Shown: positions 24,692-33,635, counted from the first letter of the stretch. The stretch: DNA of 41,416 nt from Simkania sp. (GCA_018333475.1 JAGXTH010000024.1:1-41416), one strand, 5' to 3'. Notes: generated by a model from the letters alone, not told the origin. Program-made: numbers and translations.

Positions 24692-26029
24692 ATGTCAACA
24701 TATACGGATATTTCAAAAAATTATTCTGAGGTACTCAGCATGCCATGCTTAGTTCCAACAAGAAAGAGTGAGCAAGCAACGGTGGAGTCGACGGTCTCTA
24801 AAAAAGCGCAAGAGGCAATTGCAGCTATTGGCAGTCATTTGGCAAAAGATTCCATCTCTTCTTTAGTTCCAATGCTAGAGCTGTATCCATTGAATCCGAC
24901 AATTAACGTTCAAAAAAAACATTTCAAAGACGTTTTAAGTAATTACGAACGGATTGTTGGCATTGTTTTAGTGGCTATTAGGGAGTTCAAGGACGGGGGG
25001 AGAATAGATCCTGTTGTCGGGGAGAACGCATGCCAAATTCGTGCAAGCATGTATTCTGATATTACAAACCGTAAAGATATCCAAGAGGAATTAGAGAGGT
25101 GGATTCTTTTATTAACCACGACGATGGACAAGCTACGTTCTTTAAGACTGCCAGATGCTCAGATGATGTCATTAGAGCAAGTCCTAAGAGAAAATGCTGT
25201 ACCTATGGAAGTGCCCAAGTATGTCCTTTTAATTGCTTATGGATACATTCTCACGCTTGGGAAAACCTACCAAATCAAGCAGGAGATAACATCAGGGAAA
25301 CTACAGGTCAACATTGAAGAAAAGATTGACCAGGGAGTCCTCAAGGCAAAACTTGCTGAAATCAAAGATGGGGGAGCTAGCCTGGCAAAGGATCTTGTTA
25401 AATTAGCTAGAAAACGACTCTCAGAAAGCTCCATTGATTATGTAAAAGAGCTGCTTTCTCAACTTGTGGAGTCTGGGGAAACAGAACGATTACGCGAGGA
25501 GTTGAAAGAAGAGGCTATCCTATCTGATTCTTTGGGTTTAAGAAGTATGCGGTGCCTTCCATGTATGGAGGTCTTATTAACCAATCTATTGCGCAAGAGC
25601 ACACCTCTCATAATCAACGTAACCGCAATGGGTATGAAAAATGAAGGGATACTGGGGGGTGTCTCTATTCTTTACGTAGCTAGAGACGCTATGTTTGTTC
25701 CTCTGACTTTGGTGGAACCTATACATCCAGAGCTTCTTGCCTCTTCTGCATTCGTTATAGATGCATTCAGTGTGGGGTATGAAGCGGATTCTTTAGAAGC
25801 GCTTCGTAAAGACATTATCCAAAGGGATGTCACAGATATCATTTTAGCTAACTTCGCCGCGCATCCACAGTATGGTGGGCAAAACAAACACGTAGAACCT
25901 CCGGAAGATCCTAAAAGAGAATCTCTCAAGACCAAAGCTCTGCAGATAGGGTTGTGCGAAACGAACCCTCGATTGGTGAGGATTTGGCATATTTATGCGG
26001 GGGCTGTATCACAGGATTACAAACCATGA
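24692..26029 (+). CDS. Protein of unknown function, first gene of DUF917/HyuA operon
   Basis: A 445-residue soluble protein starting at the ATG preceded by a perfect AAGGAGG (the frame opens 42 bases earlier, but that start lacks a ribosome binding site). The N-terminal two thirds look helical and charged, for example LAEIKDGGASLAKDLVKLARKRL. The last third is more alpha/beta-like, with hydrophobic strands such as TPLIINVTAMGM and ILGGVSILYVARDAMFVPL. I recognise no motif or family. No signal peptide or membrane span. Its stop overlaps the next start (ATGA), so it is translationally coupled to the DUF917 gene and probably works with it. Confidence 0.8.
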   Translation: MSTYTDISKNYSEVLSMPCLVPTRKSEQATVESTVSKKAQEAIAAIGSHLAKDSISSLVPMLELYPLNPTINVQKKHFKDVLSNYERIVGIVLVAIREFKDGGRIDPVVGENACQIRASMYSDITNRKDIQEELERWILLLTTTMDKLRSLRLPDAQMMSLEQVLRENAVPMEVPKYVLLIAYGYILTLGKTYQIKQEITSGKLQVNIEEKIDQGVLKAKLAEIKDGGASLAKDLVKLARKRLSESSIDYVKELLSQLVESGETERLREELKEEAILSDSLGLRSMRCLPCMEVLLTNLLRKSTPLIINVTAMGMKNEGILGGVSILYVARDAMFVPLTLVEPIHPELLASSAFVIDAFSVGYEADSLEALRKDIIQRDVTDIILANFAAHPQYGGQNKHVEPPEDPKRESLKTKALQIGLCETNPRLVRIWHIYAGAVSQDYKP

Positions 26030-27099
26030 ACAAACTAACAATTAATGATTTGGAGTATTTAGCTATTGGAAGTGCCGTACTAGGATCTGGAGGAGGTGGT
26101 AATCCAGCTTATGACTACTTAATTGCAAGACACGCAATGGAGCAGCATGGTTTGGTTCAGTTGATTGATGTAAATACGCTAACTTCTAAAGACGTAGTGC
26201 TTCCAATAGCCTTTATGGGGGCTCCATTGGTCGTAATGGAAAAACTTCCAAGTGGTAGAGAGTTGACGCAGCTCATTGAAATGGTGGAAAGAACGCTTGA
26301 TTGTAGAGTCGCTGCATTATTACCAGCAGAAATAGGAGGATCCAATGCTTTTGCGCCTCTTGCTGTGGCTGCAAAACTGGGTCTTCCTGTTGTGGATGGA
26401 GATACATTAGGGCGAGCTTTTCCCCAATTGCAGATGAGTTCTTGTCATTTAATGAAAGTGTCCACTGCTCCAAGCTATCTTGCTGATAGCTTGGGCAATG
26501 TTGTCATGATCCATGCCAATGATGCGCACTCTCTAGAAAAGATCGCAAGACAAGTTACAGTAGCAATGGGATCGAGCTGTGCTATTGCCATTTATTTGAT
26601 GGATGGAGAGCAAGCGCAGCAGGCAATCATTCCAGGTACGATCTCTCAGGCTATAGAGATTGGGCGATCTATTGTACAAACAACAGAGGCTGGCCAAGAT
26701 CCCATTGGAGCACTAATTGCCATGACAGATGGAGTGTATTTAGGAAAAGGGATGATCTCTGAGGTGCAACAAAGCATTAAAGAGGGTTTTTTGGAGGGAT
26801 CGGTCACGATTTCAACAAGCCATGGAAATATTGAAATTTTGTATCAAAATGAATATCTGATCGCTCGAAAAGAGAACTCTGTTCTTGCTTCGACGCCAGA
26901 TATTATCGTGCTTCTAGAAAGTAAGAGTGGGACACCGTTGACTAGTGAAACTCTTCGGTATGGCTTACAAGTCTCTTTAGTTGTTCTTCCAGCGCCAGCT
27001 ATTTGGCAGACAAAAGAAGGGCTTCAACTAGTAGGACCACAATGTTTTGGATACCCAATGGAATACCAACCAATAAGTAATCATAAGGAGCTGATATGA
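26026..27099 (+). CDS. DUF917 family protein
   Basis: A 357-residue member of the DUF917 family (more recently linked to S-methyl-thiohydantoin desulfurase-like proteins). Signatures are LAIGSAVLGSGGGGNPAYDY, LLPAEIGGSNAFAPLAVAAKL and VVDGDTLGRAFPQLQMSS. I place the start at 26026 (MNKLTINDLEYLAIG), where ATG overlaps the upstream stop; the frame opens 72 bases earlier, but that part lies inside the upstream gene. DUF917 genes commonly sit beside hydantoinase/oxoprolinase-type ATPases, as here. The chemistry is likely an amide/hydantoin-type reaction, not determinable from sequence. Confidence 0.9.
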   Translation: MNKLTINDLEYLAIGSAVLGSGGGGNPAYDYLIARHAMEQHGLVQLIDVNTLTSKDVVLPIAFMGAPLVVMEKLPSGRELTQLIEMVERTLDCRVAALLPAEIGGSNAFAPLAVAAKLGLPVVDGDTLGRAFPQLQMSSCHLMKVSTAPSYLADSLGNVVMIHANDAHSLEKIARQVTVAMGSSCAIAIYLMDGEQAQQAIIPGTISQAIEIGRSIVQTTEAGQDPIGALIAMTDGVYLGKGMISEVQQSIKEGFLEGSVTISTSHGNIEILYQNEYLIARKENSVLASTPDIIVLLESKSGTPLTSETLRYGLQVSLVVLPAPAIWQTKEGLQLVGPQCFGYPMEYQPISNHKELI

Positions 27100-28685
27100 A
27101 AAGACTCTATACGATTGGAGTAGATATTGGGGGCACGAATACGGACGGAGTTTTGATTGATGAAGAAGAGAACATCGTAGTTGTGGCCAAAACACCTACA
27201 ACACAAGATGTCGTTACAGGATTTTGCAATGTATTAGTAGATATTTTGGATCAAGCAGGGATTGATAGTTCATCAATTCGAGCTGTTATTGTAGGGACCA
27301 CGCATGCCACGAATGCGATCTTACAGAAGCTGGGTCTCTATAAAGTGGGAGTCGTCCGAGTAGCTGGGCAGAATTTCGATTCGCCGCCACCATGTTACAG
27401 TTGGCCAGAAGAGCTTCGTAATGCGACGTATGCAGGTCACGTTACCATTGCTGGAGGATTCGAGTGCCACGGGTCTCCTATTACCTCGTTTTGTAGAGAA
27501 CAGGCTAAAGAGGGGATACAGAAACTACTCAAACAAGGAGCTGAAAGCTTAGCCGTTGTTGGGGTGTTTGCTCCTTTGAACCATGAACATGAGCTAGCAG
27601 TAGCTAATCTAGTCAGAGAGCTTGCAGGATCTGATTTTCCTGTTTCTCTTTCTCATAAAATCAGCGGGATCGGATTTCTAGAACGAGAGAATAGCACGAT
27701 TTTAAATGCATCCCTAAAAAAAATTATGGGAAATGGGTTTTGTCAATTAGAGAAATCCTGTCGCGTGCTTGGTCTACAATGCCCTTTGTTTATTACGCAA
27801 AATAATGGTTGTATGATCGATCTCACAGATGCGGTGGAATATCCTGTATTGACGATTTCCGCAGGACCTACCAATTCTTTTGTGGGTGCTAGCCGATTAG
27901 CTGGTTTAAAAGATGCTATTATTGTTGATATTGGAGGCACATCGACCGATATCGGCATCATTCGCAAAGGGCAGTTTCGTCGTAGTCTTAATATTTCTAA
28001 TATTGGGGGGGTGATGCTGAATTTTCCTATGCCTGATGTGTTGTCTATGGGAATAGGGGGTGGTAGTTATGTGGATCCATATAGTTCTCCAATCCATATC
28101 GGACCTAGAAGTGCGGGAGCAAGCCTTCTTACTTTGTCTAAATGTTTTGGCGGGGATTGCCTCACATTAACGGATGTTGCTCTGATGTATGGGCATTTGA
28201 CCATTCCTAAGGCTTCTACAGATCTTATCGATCTTGAAAAGCCTCTTGCTAAGGAAATTCTTAAAGATGCGATTCGGCATATCGAAATGCATATTGCCAT
28301 GATGGGGGCTGAGCAAAAAGATCTGCCGGTGATCTTGGTAGGTGGTGGGTCTACTATCTTACCTACGGAGTTGCTAGATAGGCGCTATATAGTTCCTGAG
28401 CATGCTCAAGTAGCTAATGCCTATGGAGCTGCTTTAGCTGGAGTGTCTGGTGTCGTCGATACAGTGGTTAGTTTAAACCAACAAGCTGACGTGCTTAAAA
28501 CATTACAAGAAGAAGCTATGGAAAAAGCAGTAGTCCAAGGAGCGGATAAAGAATGCTTAGAGATAGCAGATCTTCAGATCATTCCCTACCATTATGTCCC
28601 TGATAGAATGGCTCGTGTCATCATTACTGTAACAGGTAAAAAGCAAATCATGAAACAGCAATTTTATACCAAACGCAACAAATAA
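27096..28685 (+). CDS. HyuA-like hydantoinase/oxoprolinase subunit
   Basis: A 529-residue ASKHA-fold ATPase of the hydantoinase A/oxoprolinase family. The N-terminal phosphate-binding motif is YTIGVDIGGTNTDGVLIDEE, the second is DAIIVDIGGTSTDIGIIRKG at about residue 270, and VGTTHATNAILQKLGLYKVG is the family's connecting motif. A glycine-rich segment (MGIGGGSYVDP) follows. It overlaps DUF917 by 4 bp (ATGA). A HyuB-type partner is absent, and DUF917 probably takes that place. The stop codon lies at the edge of a long palindrome (28681-28815), so the C-terminus could have been altered by insertion. Confidence 0.9.
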   Translation: MKRLYTIGVDIGGTNTDGVLIDEEENIVVVAKTPTTQDVVTGFCNVLVDILDQAGIDSSSIRAVIVGTTHATNAILQKLGLYKVGVVRVAGQNFDSPPPCYSWPEELRNATYAGHVTIAGGFECHGSPITSFCREQAKEGIQKLLKQGAESLAVVGVFAPLNHEHELAVANLVRELAGSDFPVSLSHKISGIGFLERENSTILNASLKKIMGNGFCQLEKSCRVLGLQCPLFITQNNGCMIDLTDAVEYPVLTISAGPTNSFVGASRLAGLKDAIIVDIGGTSTDIGIIRKGQFRRSLNISNIGGVMLNFPMPDVLSMGIGGGSYVDPYSSPIHIGPRSAGASLLTLSKCFGGDCLTLTDVALMYGHLTIPKASTDLIDLEKPLAKEILKDAIRHIEMHIAMMGAEQKDLPVILVGGGSTILPTELLDRRYIVPEHAQVANAYGAALAGVSGVVDTVVSLNQQADVLKTLQEEAMEKAVVQGADKECLEIADLQIIPYHYVPDRMARVIITVTGKKQIMKQQFYTKRNK

Positions 28686-28815
28686 CTTCACATTTGAGCC
28701 GCGTCAAAGCGCCGAAAATCGGCGATCGTAAACGGCATTGTATTGCATTAATACTATGCTGTTTATGATCGTCAATTTGTCGACAGCTTTCACGCAGCTC
28801 AAATATGAAATTATT
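28681..28815. repeat. Palindromic element C (about 135 bp)
   Basis: The left arm reads AATAACTTCACATTTGAGCC and the reverse complement of the right arm reads AATAATTTCATATTTGAGCT; they continue to align with about 80 percent identity through CGATCGTAAACGGCAT versus CGATCATAAACAGCAT. One long hairpin is possible in DNA or RNA. It begins at the hyuA stop codon. The arms differ from elements A and B. It may be a MITE or the hyuA transcript end. Confidence 0.75.
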
Positions 28816-28857
28816 TATTGAGTTTGGTATTAATAGAAACAAATGACGCCCTAAAGT

Positions 28858-28908
28858 GGTAAAAAGCGTACCCTGCTTGCTGGAGGTTTTACCATGTCAC
28901 AAGAATGA
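28858..28908 (+). other. Strong ribosome binding site with a 4-codon ORF in a hairpin
   Basis: GGAGG at 28882-28886 is followed 7 bases later by ATG and then only TCA CAA GAA TGA. GGTAAAA (28858-28864) pairs with TTTTACC (28887-28893), placing the ribosome binding site in a loop. No plus-strand gene follows, since the cysteine desulfurase is on the opposite strand. It may be the 5' remnant of a lost gene. Confidence 0.3.
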
Positions 28909-28914
28909 GGTAGC

Positions 28915-30042
28915 CTAAAGGTTGCAGAACTCAGAGAAAAGGCTTGTGACGATATGGATAGCTCTTTCAATCTCTTCCTTAGTGGTAAAACGACTCAGGG
29001 TGAAGCGAATGCTTGACTTAGCAAGGTCATTTGGCACTCCCATGCGAAGTAAAACTCTAGAAGGTTCAAGAGAGCCTGAGCTACAGGCGGAGCCGTGGCT
29101 AGCTGCAATGCCTGCCATATCAAGATGAATCAGAAACGTTTCTCCGTCGATATGGGAAAAGGCTAGATTGGTCACATTACTAACACGAGGTCCTAACCCA
29201 TTGATCTGCGCTTGGCAGTGAGAGATGATGGCTTGCTCAAATTCATCGCGTAGGGAGTTCATATGATCGATTGCTTGAGGAAGCTCTTTTTTTAAAAGAC
29301 GAAGAGCGCAAGCAAACCCGAGGATTCCCTCCAGGTTTTCTGTTCCGGCTCGCTTTCCAAATTCTTGAGGTCCTCCTGTGAGAATACCATGAATTTTAAG
29401 CCGCGAGCGGATAATAGCGACTCCAACACCCTTAGGTCCGTGAATTTTATGTGAAGAAAAAGCCACACCGGAGACGCCTAGAGGCAGAGAAATAAAATCC
29501 TTTCCTAGGCTGGCTACGCCATCGACGATGAAAGGGAGCCCCCTTTTTTCAGCGAGGGAGGCTATGGCTTCAATGGGGGTTTTAACGCCTGTCTCGTTAT
29601 TAGCACTACTTAAAACGATCATACGAGTATTTTCATCGATTGCTGACTCGACTTGATCGAGTGTAACAGCCCCATACAGGCCGGCGGCTAGTCTGTCCAC
29701 AACCCACCCTTTTTTTTCTAAAGAAGCGAGAGTTGTTTCAACAGCGGAGTGCTCAATATCTGAGGTGATGATCTTACCTTGATTCAGAGAGTTTACCGTA
29801 CCATGTATGAGCAAGTTAAGAGCTTCGGTACCCCCAGAAGTAAAAATAAGCTCGTGGGGCCTCACTCCAAAAAATTGAGCGATTTCTTCCCTGGCTTCAA
29901 TCAATTTGGCTCGAGCCTCCCGACCAAAAGAATGTGTGCTAGAGGGGTTAGCTAATCCAAGAGCCAGGGCAGCATGCATTCCTTTGATCACTTCAGGTGC
30001 AGTGGCTGTGGAGGCGTTATTATCTAAGTAGATTCTTTCCAT
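28915..30042 (-). CDS. Cysteine desulfurase, NifS/IscS-like
   Basis: PLP-dependent enzyme releasing sulfur from cysteine for Fe-S clusters or thiolation; 375 residues. Signatures are MERIYLDNNASTATAPEV, FTSGGTEALNLLI, the PLP-lysine segment VAFSSHKIHGPKGVG and the catalytic-cysteine loop GSACSSGSLEPSRVL near residue 325. It is the last gene of a minus-strand run, 54 bp after PP2C. Chlamydia carries the same NifS/PP2C adjacency, as I recall. The sulfur acceptor is not visible. Confidence 0.93.
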   Translation of the reverse strand: MERIYLDNNASTATAPEVIKGMHAALALGLANPSSTHSFGREARAKLIEAREEIAQFFGVRPHELIFTSGGTEALNLLIHGTVNSLNQGKIITSDIEHSAVETTLASLEKKGWVVDRLAAGLYGAVTLDQVESAIDENTRMIVLSSANNETGVKTPIEAIASLAEKRGLPFIVDGVASLGKDFISLPLGVSGVAFSSHKIHGPKGVGVAIIRSRLKIHGILTGGPQEFGKRAGTENLEGILGFACALRLLKKELPQAIDHMNSLRDEFEQAIISHCQAQINGLGPRVSNVTNLAFSHIDGETFLIHLDMAGIAASHGSACSSGSLEPSRVLLRMGVPNDLAKSSIRFTLSRFTTKEEIERAIHIVTSLFSEFCNL

Positions 30043-30096
30043 AAGACAAGAAGGATATCACGATAGGGATTCTGAAGGCAATAATTATGCAATTCG

Positions 30097-30795
30097 TTAA
30101 TTATCAACTACTTTTATTGCAATAACAGTGATGTTGTCAGTGCCACCTTTCGCATTAGCGGCATCGACTAACTTTTGACATAAGAGGGGGGTGTTTTCTT
30201 TATACTCTTGGATGACCCGAAAGATTTCTTCGTCTTCGATATGATCCGTGAGACCATCGCTGCAAAGCAAATAGAGGTCATTGTGTATAGGAGCTATAAC
30301 TCCTATTTCAGGTTCGATACGAGGAGATGTTCCAATTGCCCGTGTAATTTTCCCTTTTTTTCTTTGGCTGTGTGTTGTGTGATCTTGCGTTAGTTGCTCA
30401 AGACGATTCCTACATTGGTAAATACGGCTATCTCCTACATGGCCAAAAAAAAGTGTTTTATTGTGCAAAAGAAGACAGGATAAAGTCGTTCCCATTCCGG
30501 TCCACTCTTTGTTTTTGGCGGCCATAGCGAGCACTTGTCGATTGGCTTGTCCTATAGCATAGGAAAGTTTCTCTATAAGAAGGTGAGAGGGGTGAGGTAA
30601 TATGAGATTTTCATCATCAAGAAAAGTCTTGCACATGCTCTCAATAGCAAGTTGAGCTGCGATCTCTCCTGCTTGGTGACCTCCCATTCCATCTGCAAGA
30701 GCATAGAAACAGAGTTCATTAAGAGTGGCGAAAACGTCTTCGTTGTTTTGTCGTTTTCGACCAATATCAGAAAGGCCAAAACTTTCAATGTGCAT
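30097..30795 (-). CDS. PP2C-family Ser/Thr protein phosphatase
   Basis: A 232-residue Mg/Mn-dependent phosphatase. Metal-binding motifs are GRKRQNNEDVF, ALADGMGGHQAGEIAAQLA, GHVGDSRIYQCRN, LCSDGLTDHIEDEE and the terminal GGTDNITVIAI. It is a compact single-domain form with no signal or membrane segment, so probably cytoplasmic. Its ATG directly follows the TAG of the serpin gene (TAGATG), which implies coupled translation. It probably opposes chlamydial Ser/Thr kinases of the Pkn type (inference). Confidence 0.94.
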   Translation of the reverse strand: MHIESFGLSDIGRKRQNNEDVFATLNELCFYALADGMGGHQAGEIAAQLAIESMCKTFLDDENLILPHPSHLLIEKLSYAIGQANRQVLAMAAKNKEWTGMGTTLSCLLLHNKTLFFGHVGDSRIYQCRNRLEQLTQDHTTHSQRKKGKITRAIGTSPRIEPEIGVIAPIHNDLYLLCSDGLTDHIEDEEIFRVIQEYKENTPLLCQKLVDAANAKGGTDNITVIAIKVVDN

Positions 30796-32034
30796 CTAGT
30801 TGCATCCAGTGAGTGAAGGATCTACGAATTCACCGAGAAATAATAGAGTGCTTGTTTGTTGATCGATGAGCAAGAATAGGAAGGGGTGATTCGCCGTAAA
30901 AGCAATGGGAGATTCTTTAGAAGGCCCAGTTGCCGTAACATGGAACGTCGCTATGCTTGCTGCAGAAGCTTCAACGCCTTGTTCATCGAGATGAAAATAA
31001 GCCTCGTGAATCGCTTTGCTTAAAAATAAATCCTTTGATCCATCGATACCAGAAAAATCGGCATTAGACATAAAAGGAGCAGCCATTCCAAGAGCCTTCA
31101 ATGGTTGCTGCATGTCATATCGCTTGCGTAAGCAAAAGTTTGGCAGTTGGACATCTAGAAATTGCGGTTTAAGTTCACTTAACCACTGTTGTATTAGGTC
31201 AGGGGTCAATTGTTTTTGTAAATTTTTTAAATCATCGAATGTCGGTGGTAGTACAATTAATAAGAGCGGCTGAGGTCCTTCGGTGCTACAAGCCTTAAAG
31301 GGTAAGGCGAGAATTTGTGTAGAAGATTGCTCCAGAAAAGAAAATGACCCTACTTGGCGCATCATAGACACGTCATGACGCTTCTTTGGATCAGTAATAA
31401 AAGGTTGTTTGGTTGTTTTTTCTTTAGAAAACGGCGAGACCCACTGCCCAGAAAAGTAGACAGCGTCTACAAGAGCTAGGCGTGTGGAGCTATCGACATC
31501 TCCAAGTTGTAGTAAGCGAGGAATTTTGCCGTGGGTAGAATTGCTGATCCAGGTATTGATGATGTCAGTGGCTTGTACTTGCAGGGAGAAATTCATGGAT
31601 TGCAAATTGGCTTGATAATAGTCCTCGACGGTTTTTTGAAAAGAGGGGAGAAAAGAGGTGTCTTGCTCTGCAAATAGCCCATTGACATTGGTACAAGTCA
31701 AAAGACAATTTTTTTCAGTAGGAGCAGAAGAGAGCTGCTTTGATAGGCACTGGATAGATTGAGCTATTTCTAGGGTATCTCCTGACCAGTGCAACCCTTT
31801 TTTCATGGATTGAAGAGTGGTGCCATTGGCTCCTGAAGCGACCATGGAAAGAGATATAAATAGTGAAGATGGGGAGTAGACTGCATTGGTGTGATTAGAG
31901 GTCATTGGGGTCAACAGGTCTATACCGAAAGCATTTAGGCTATCTACAGCAGTTTTGGAGTCGACGTGCTCAGGTGTGCTGGCTAGAAGTGTTGTCGTAA
32001 GAGCTGTAGATAAGAATAGCTTAGAAAGGAACAT
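30796..32034 (-). CDS. Secreted serpin (serine protease inhibitor)
   Basis: A 412-residue serpin, rare in bacteria. A signal peptide (MFLSKLFLSTALTTTLLAS) precedes the fold. Landmarks are NAVYSPSSLFISLSMVASGANGTT, NTWISNSTHGKIPRL, LVDAVYFSGQWVSPF, the hinge EQGVEASAAS at 351-360 and ANHPFLFLLIDQQTSTLLFLGEFVDP at the C-terminus. The hinge has Gly at P15 and small residues at P12-P8, which is the inhibitory pattern, although P14 is Val instead of Thr/Ser. By fixed spacing P1-P1' is about T367-A368, with HVTATG around it, hinting at elastase-like targets. RBS AGAGG precedes the ATG. Export to the periplasm, and possibly beyond, is inferred. Confidence 0.93.
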   Translation of the reverse strand: MFLSKLFLSTALTTTLLASTPEHVDSKTAVDSLNAFGIDLLTPMTSNHTNAVYSPSSLFISLSMVASGANGTTLQSMKKGLHWSGDTLEIAQSIQCLSKQLSSAPTEKNCLLTCTNVNGLFAEQDTSFLPSFQKTVEDYYQANLQSMNFSLQVQATDIINTWISNSTHGKIPRLLQLGDVDSSTRLALVDAVYFSGQWVSPFSKEKTTKQPFITDPKKRHDVSMMRQVGSFSFLEQSSTQILALPFKACSTEGPQPLLLIVLPPTFDDLKNLQKQLTPDLIQQWLSELKPQFLDVQLPNFCLRKRYDMQQPLKALGMAAPFMSNADFSGIDGSKDLFLSKAIHEAYFHLDEQGVEASAASIATFHVTATGPSKESPIAFTANHPFLFLLIDQQTSTLLFLGEFVDPSLTGCN

Positions 32035-32045
32035 AAAATACCTCT

Positions 32046-32933
32046 TTACGAAGTTGACAAAATTCGGATAACACTAATGGCATTAAATGTCATATGTAGA
32101 GAAATCGATGCAAATAGGGATCTCTGTTTTTCGTAGATATACCCAAGAAAGAGCGCCAGAGTAAATAAAGAAGCAACAAGAGGAATATTCCCAAGGTCTT
32201 GACTAAGGGAAAAATGAAACAGTGCGAAGGCTAAAGAAGAAAGAACAATAGCAGCAGTTCTTCCTAGGTAACGCTTAAAAAAGTTAAGCAAAAATCCTCG
32301 AAAGAGCAGTTCTTCTAGAAAGGGGGCTGCAATCACTACAGTAAACATAGCAATTCCAAAAAGAATGCTAGACCCAAGAGACATTTTAAGATATTGGACA
32401 GCCACCTGCTCATATTCTTGGTTGCCATAGACCAAGTAGATCAGCAAATCAAAAATGCTTCCAACGAGTGTGACAAGAGGAAAGGAGACCACCCAACTAG
32501 TCATGCCTATTCCAATATCTTTAGCAATAGAGCAATGTGTCGCATGATCCTTCCAGATAAGCAATAGATTTATGCGATCTTTTTGCACTTTGCAAAAGAG
32601 AAAGATAAAATAGGCCACAAGAAGTGTAGCTAGGAGTTGCACAAGGCTTGACAATAGTGGCAAGTAAAAAGGGGAGAGTAGGGTATTTGAGGATAGAATA
32701 GAACTTAGGAAAAGGTTTAATGATTTCCCAATACCAGTTCCGATGAACAATAAAGTTCCTAGGTAAATAGAAAAAATTCCCACTACCTGGGAAAAGGATA
32801 TGATAGGAGAATGAGGGCTAACTACAGCAGATGGCTTAAAATAGCCAAATATTTTGGCCATCCATAAGCTAAGCGCAGAAAGAATAGCGAAAAGTAAAAG
32901 CGTTTCGCTGTGCTCGATCAGTAGATCTTGCAC
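32046..32933 (-). CDS. CPBP-family intramembrane metalloprotease
   Basis: A 295-residue membrane protein with about seven hydrophobic spans. The CPBP/Abi motifs are APFLEELLFRGFLLNFFKR (the EExxxR motif), LAFALFHFSLSQ (FxxxH) and LHMTFNAISV near the C-terminus (HxxxN). The start is GTG with a strong AAGGAGG about 7 bases upstream. It lies in the run glgX-lipoprotein-CPBP-serpin. In bacteria such proteins process or degrade membrane substrates; the substrate is unknown. Confidence 0.88.
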   Translation of the reverse strand: MQDLLIEHSETLLLFAILSALSLWMAKIFGYFKPSAVVSPHSPIISFSQVVGIFSIYLGTLLFIGTGIGKSLNLFLSSILSSNTLLSPFYLPLLSSLVQLLATLLVAYFIFLFCKVQKDRINLLLIWKDHATHCSIAKDIGIGMTSWVVSFPLVTLVGSIFDLLIYLVYGNQEYEQVAVQYLKMSLGSSILFGIAMFTVVIAAPFLEELLFRGFLLNFFKRYLGRTAAIVLSSLAFALFHFSLSQDLGNIPLVASLFTLALFLGYIYEKQRSLFASISLHMTFNAISVIRILSTS

Positions 32934-32950
32934 TTGAGTCCCTCCTTAAG

Positions 32951-33610
32951 TTAGCCGCCTCTTGCGGTTAAGATATACTCTTCTACTCGAGAAACGGTTT
33001 CTTTAACGAGTTGTGCATGCGCCAACCCGATCGGTGAAATAGCAAAACTGTCATTACCCCAAGGTTCTTGATGGAAGTGATATTTTGTAAATTGTTTTGG
33101 GATATGATGGTGGTCGTGAATGATTTCTTGTAGGACGATTTTGGGTACATCAGTACGTAGATCGATCACTCGGACTCTAAGGGATATATTAAATTCCGCC
33201 GAGCAGTTAGCTGGGTTTTCTTCTTGGTAAGCACGTATTGGAACCTCAGCATGCTCTATGAGTTCAAGAAATACTGCAAAGTCTTGTTCTGGGCATGACT
33301 GCTTAACCCAATCAATGTCCTTACCAAAAGGATTATGCGAGTGGCCAAGTTGGTGAAAGACTTGTGCGGTCTTTCCATGATCGACAAGGAATAGCTTATC
33401 GCGTAAGGCTAGTCGATGGACAATAGAATGAGTCAGTTCATTGGAAAGATCCCACCCGCATTCTTGGTCAGCACTATTGATAACAGGAATCAAAGCAACG
33501 GCAGGTTTGAGCCTTCCATCGTCGTAATAACGAGCTTGATGGACAGAAGAAGAATGATGGCAACCGATGGTTAATAGGGCCAAGCTCAAGACAAAAGCAG
33601 ATCGGTACAT
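32951..33610 (-). CDS. Lipoprotein of unknown function
   Basis: The likely start is M at 33610, giving 219 residues with a lipoprotein signal (MYRSAFVLSLALLTIGC), because the longer frame begins inside the glgX 3' end. The mature protein starts HHSSSVHQARYYDDG. It contains PAVALIPVINSADQECGWDLSNELTHSIVHRL, split here by line, a pattern seen in periplasmic proteins that carry a helix after a beta-strand (DUF-type, TolB N-terminus-like). I cannot name the family. It lies 25 bp downstream of glgX and 17 bp upstream of the CPBP gene, so it is cotranscribed. The ATG has no strong ribosome binding site. An envelope lipoprotein is the safe call. Confidence 0.75.
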   Translation of the reverse strand: MYRSAFVLSLALLTIGCHHSSSVHQARYYDDGRLKPAVALIPVINSADQECGWDLSNELTHSIVHRLALRDKLFLVDHGKTAQVFHQLGHSHNPFGKDIDWVKQSCPEQDFAVFLELIEHAEVPIRAYQEENPANCSAEFNISLRVRVIDLRTDVPKIVLQEIIHDHHHIPKQFTKYHFHQEPWGNDSFAISPIGLAHAQLVKETVSRVEEYILTARGG

Positions 33611-33635
33611 AACACAATACTCACGTAAGAGATGA

